A stretch of DNA of 64,000 bases, taken from assembly GCF_019649055.1 (NCBI RefSeq), contig NW_026570258.1, positions 124,001 through 188,000 of the forward strand. The letters are read 5' to 3'. The notes beneath the pieces were generated by a model. The model saw nothing but the letters and a program-made list of their open reading frames with translations. It did no database searches and was not told the DNA's origin. This stretch comes from Paramacrobiotus metropolitanus. Its lineage: Eukaryota > Tardigrada > Eutardigrada > Parachela > Macrobiotidae. Numbering within the stretch: position 1 is the stretch's first letter; each line of letters begins with the position of its first letter. Positions 63,269-64,000 of the stretch are shown piece by piece. Made by a program: the position numbers and the translations under genes.

Positions 63269-64000
63269 TCACTCCCGTGTGGGTGCTTCTGTCGACTCCG
63301 GTCGACTTGCTTGGTGCGAGTCAGCCAGCTCGGTTGACTGTGCCGAGGTGGATCGTCCCTTCGGTAAGTGTCCGTGCCGGTGAGTTGATGGGTTTAATGC
63401 GATGAACCGTTGGCCGCCCTGGACTTTTTCGGTGTTCGTGGCAATTCTTTGTTGGTAGAGTGCCTTCGATAAGACGAATTCCAGTTCGTCTTCCAGGGAA
63501 TACTTCTTGCGTCCGGCGATTACGTCCGGTTTGGCTTCGTATTTAGGGTCGACCAACTGCGGTTCTGCTGCTGTCCATTCGAACTCGAACCGTGCTGTAA
63601 GTTGGTGGAGTATTTCTCCACGGGTAAGTCCGTCGGGATGCCAGGACATTTCCATACACGCTTCGATGGCGTGTGTCCATCCTTCGTATGTTGAAGGGGC
63701 CGGGTCCTTTTTAGCCGGTGGGAACTCGTAGTACATCCGCTTTGTGCTGGTGTACGTACGTATTATCTTCCCGGCATGGTATCCCAGGTCGCAGTAATGT
63801 CGTACGTTATTCTGGCTGAGTTGTCGCCAGTCGCCCGTCTCATCTACCTTCCAATGTTGGAGGAGTTTGAAGGCGATTCTTGGTGTGGCGAATTTCGGTC
63901 CACGTGTAGCCAAGGCCTTCAGGGCGGCGAATGTGTACATCCATCCCGCATCGTATTCCGAAACACTCGGCTTCGGTTTTGAGGCCGATTTGATGCCGGT
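63269..64000 (-). CDS. Unidentified ORF, runs off the right edge
   Basis: Open from the window edge to TGA at 63269-63271; the first Met is at 63940, but the frame continues upstream without a stop, so the gene is partial. Encodes KLLQHWKVDETGDWRQLSQN, a Tyr-rich segment (KRMYYEFPPAKK) and WTHAIEACMEMSWHPDGLTR. GTGAGG near its end could be a donor to the next ORF, but the phase does not fit, so this link is uncertain. No domain recognised. Confidence 0.55.
   Translation of the reverse strand, partial: TGIKSASKPKPSVSEYDAGWMYTFAALKALATRGPKFATPRIAFKLLQHWKVDETGDWRQLSQNNVRHYCDLGYHAGKIIRTYTSTKRMYYEFPPAKKDPAPSTYEGWTHAIEACMEMSWHPDGLTRGEILHQLTARFEFEWTAAEPQLVDPKYEAKPDVIAGRKKYSLEDELEFVLSKALYQQRIATNTEKVQGGQRFIALNPSTHRHGHLPKGRSTSAQSTELADSHQASRPESTEAPTRE

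Overview
The window is animal (metazoan) nuclear DNA. Signs are spliced genes with GT-AG introns, intronless seven-transmembrane receptor genes in tandem, a Polinton/Maverick, a Ty3/Gypsy LTR element, non-LTR reverse transcriptases, and hAT- and Mutator-like DNA transposons. An expanded orphan GPCR family together with BTB/ubiquitin-like and F-box genes would fit a small ecdysozoan such as a tardigrade. That placement is inference only; no rRNA, tRNA or diagnostic housekeeping gene is visible.

Layout. 1-1075: TTTCTTAGG-type minisatellite that flips strand near 590, a small hairpin element, and 25-bp tandem repeats ending in a Mutator-like terminus. 1.46-4.44 kb: decayed minus-strand LINE (APE endonuclease plus RT). 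5.75-8.88 kb: second decayed RT gene with a knuckle and possible nuclease tail, split by an 850-bp hAT-type element with an 8-bp target duplication. 5.0-31.7 kb: plus-strand cluster of at least eight related receptor genes or pieces. Only the last two (29588-30523, 30818-31744) are intact. Three earlier ones are hit by different transposons: a 193-bp hAT MITE, a 9.55-kb Gypsy element with LTRs that differ by one 3-nt indel, and an 1877-bp long-TIR element with a 9-bp target duplication.

32079-51419 is a complete 19.3-kb Polinton with terminal repeats (outer 128 bp identical) and a 5-bp CGGCA target duplication. It carries ATPase, adenain-type protease, double-jelly-roll major capsid protein, a structural-like small protein, a basic core-like protein, integrase with a chromo/tudor-like tail, and a protein-primed DNA polymerase B that I resolve into nine exons with matching phases. 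It also carries unusual cargo: a signal-peptide/LRR/transmembrane protein at the left end and a spliced gene with a duplicated exon-intron unit at the right end. A 12-bp motif (ATGGCGTCAAAA, usually as a tandem dimer) recurs in its introns and intergenic gaps.

52.6-56.8 kb: a two-exon BTB gene ending in a ubiquitin-like domain, a duplicated fragment of it, and a decayed F-box gene. 58.4-64 kb is GC-richer: two long minus-strand ORFs I cannot identify, followed by a tract of imperfect repeats and hairpins sharing a TTTGT loop. Several genes carry single-base frame breaks beside homopolymers even inside young elements, so some apparent pseudogenes may be assembly errors.
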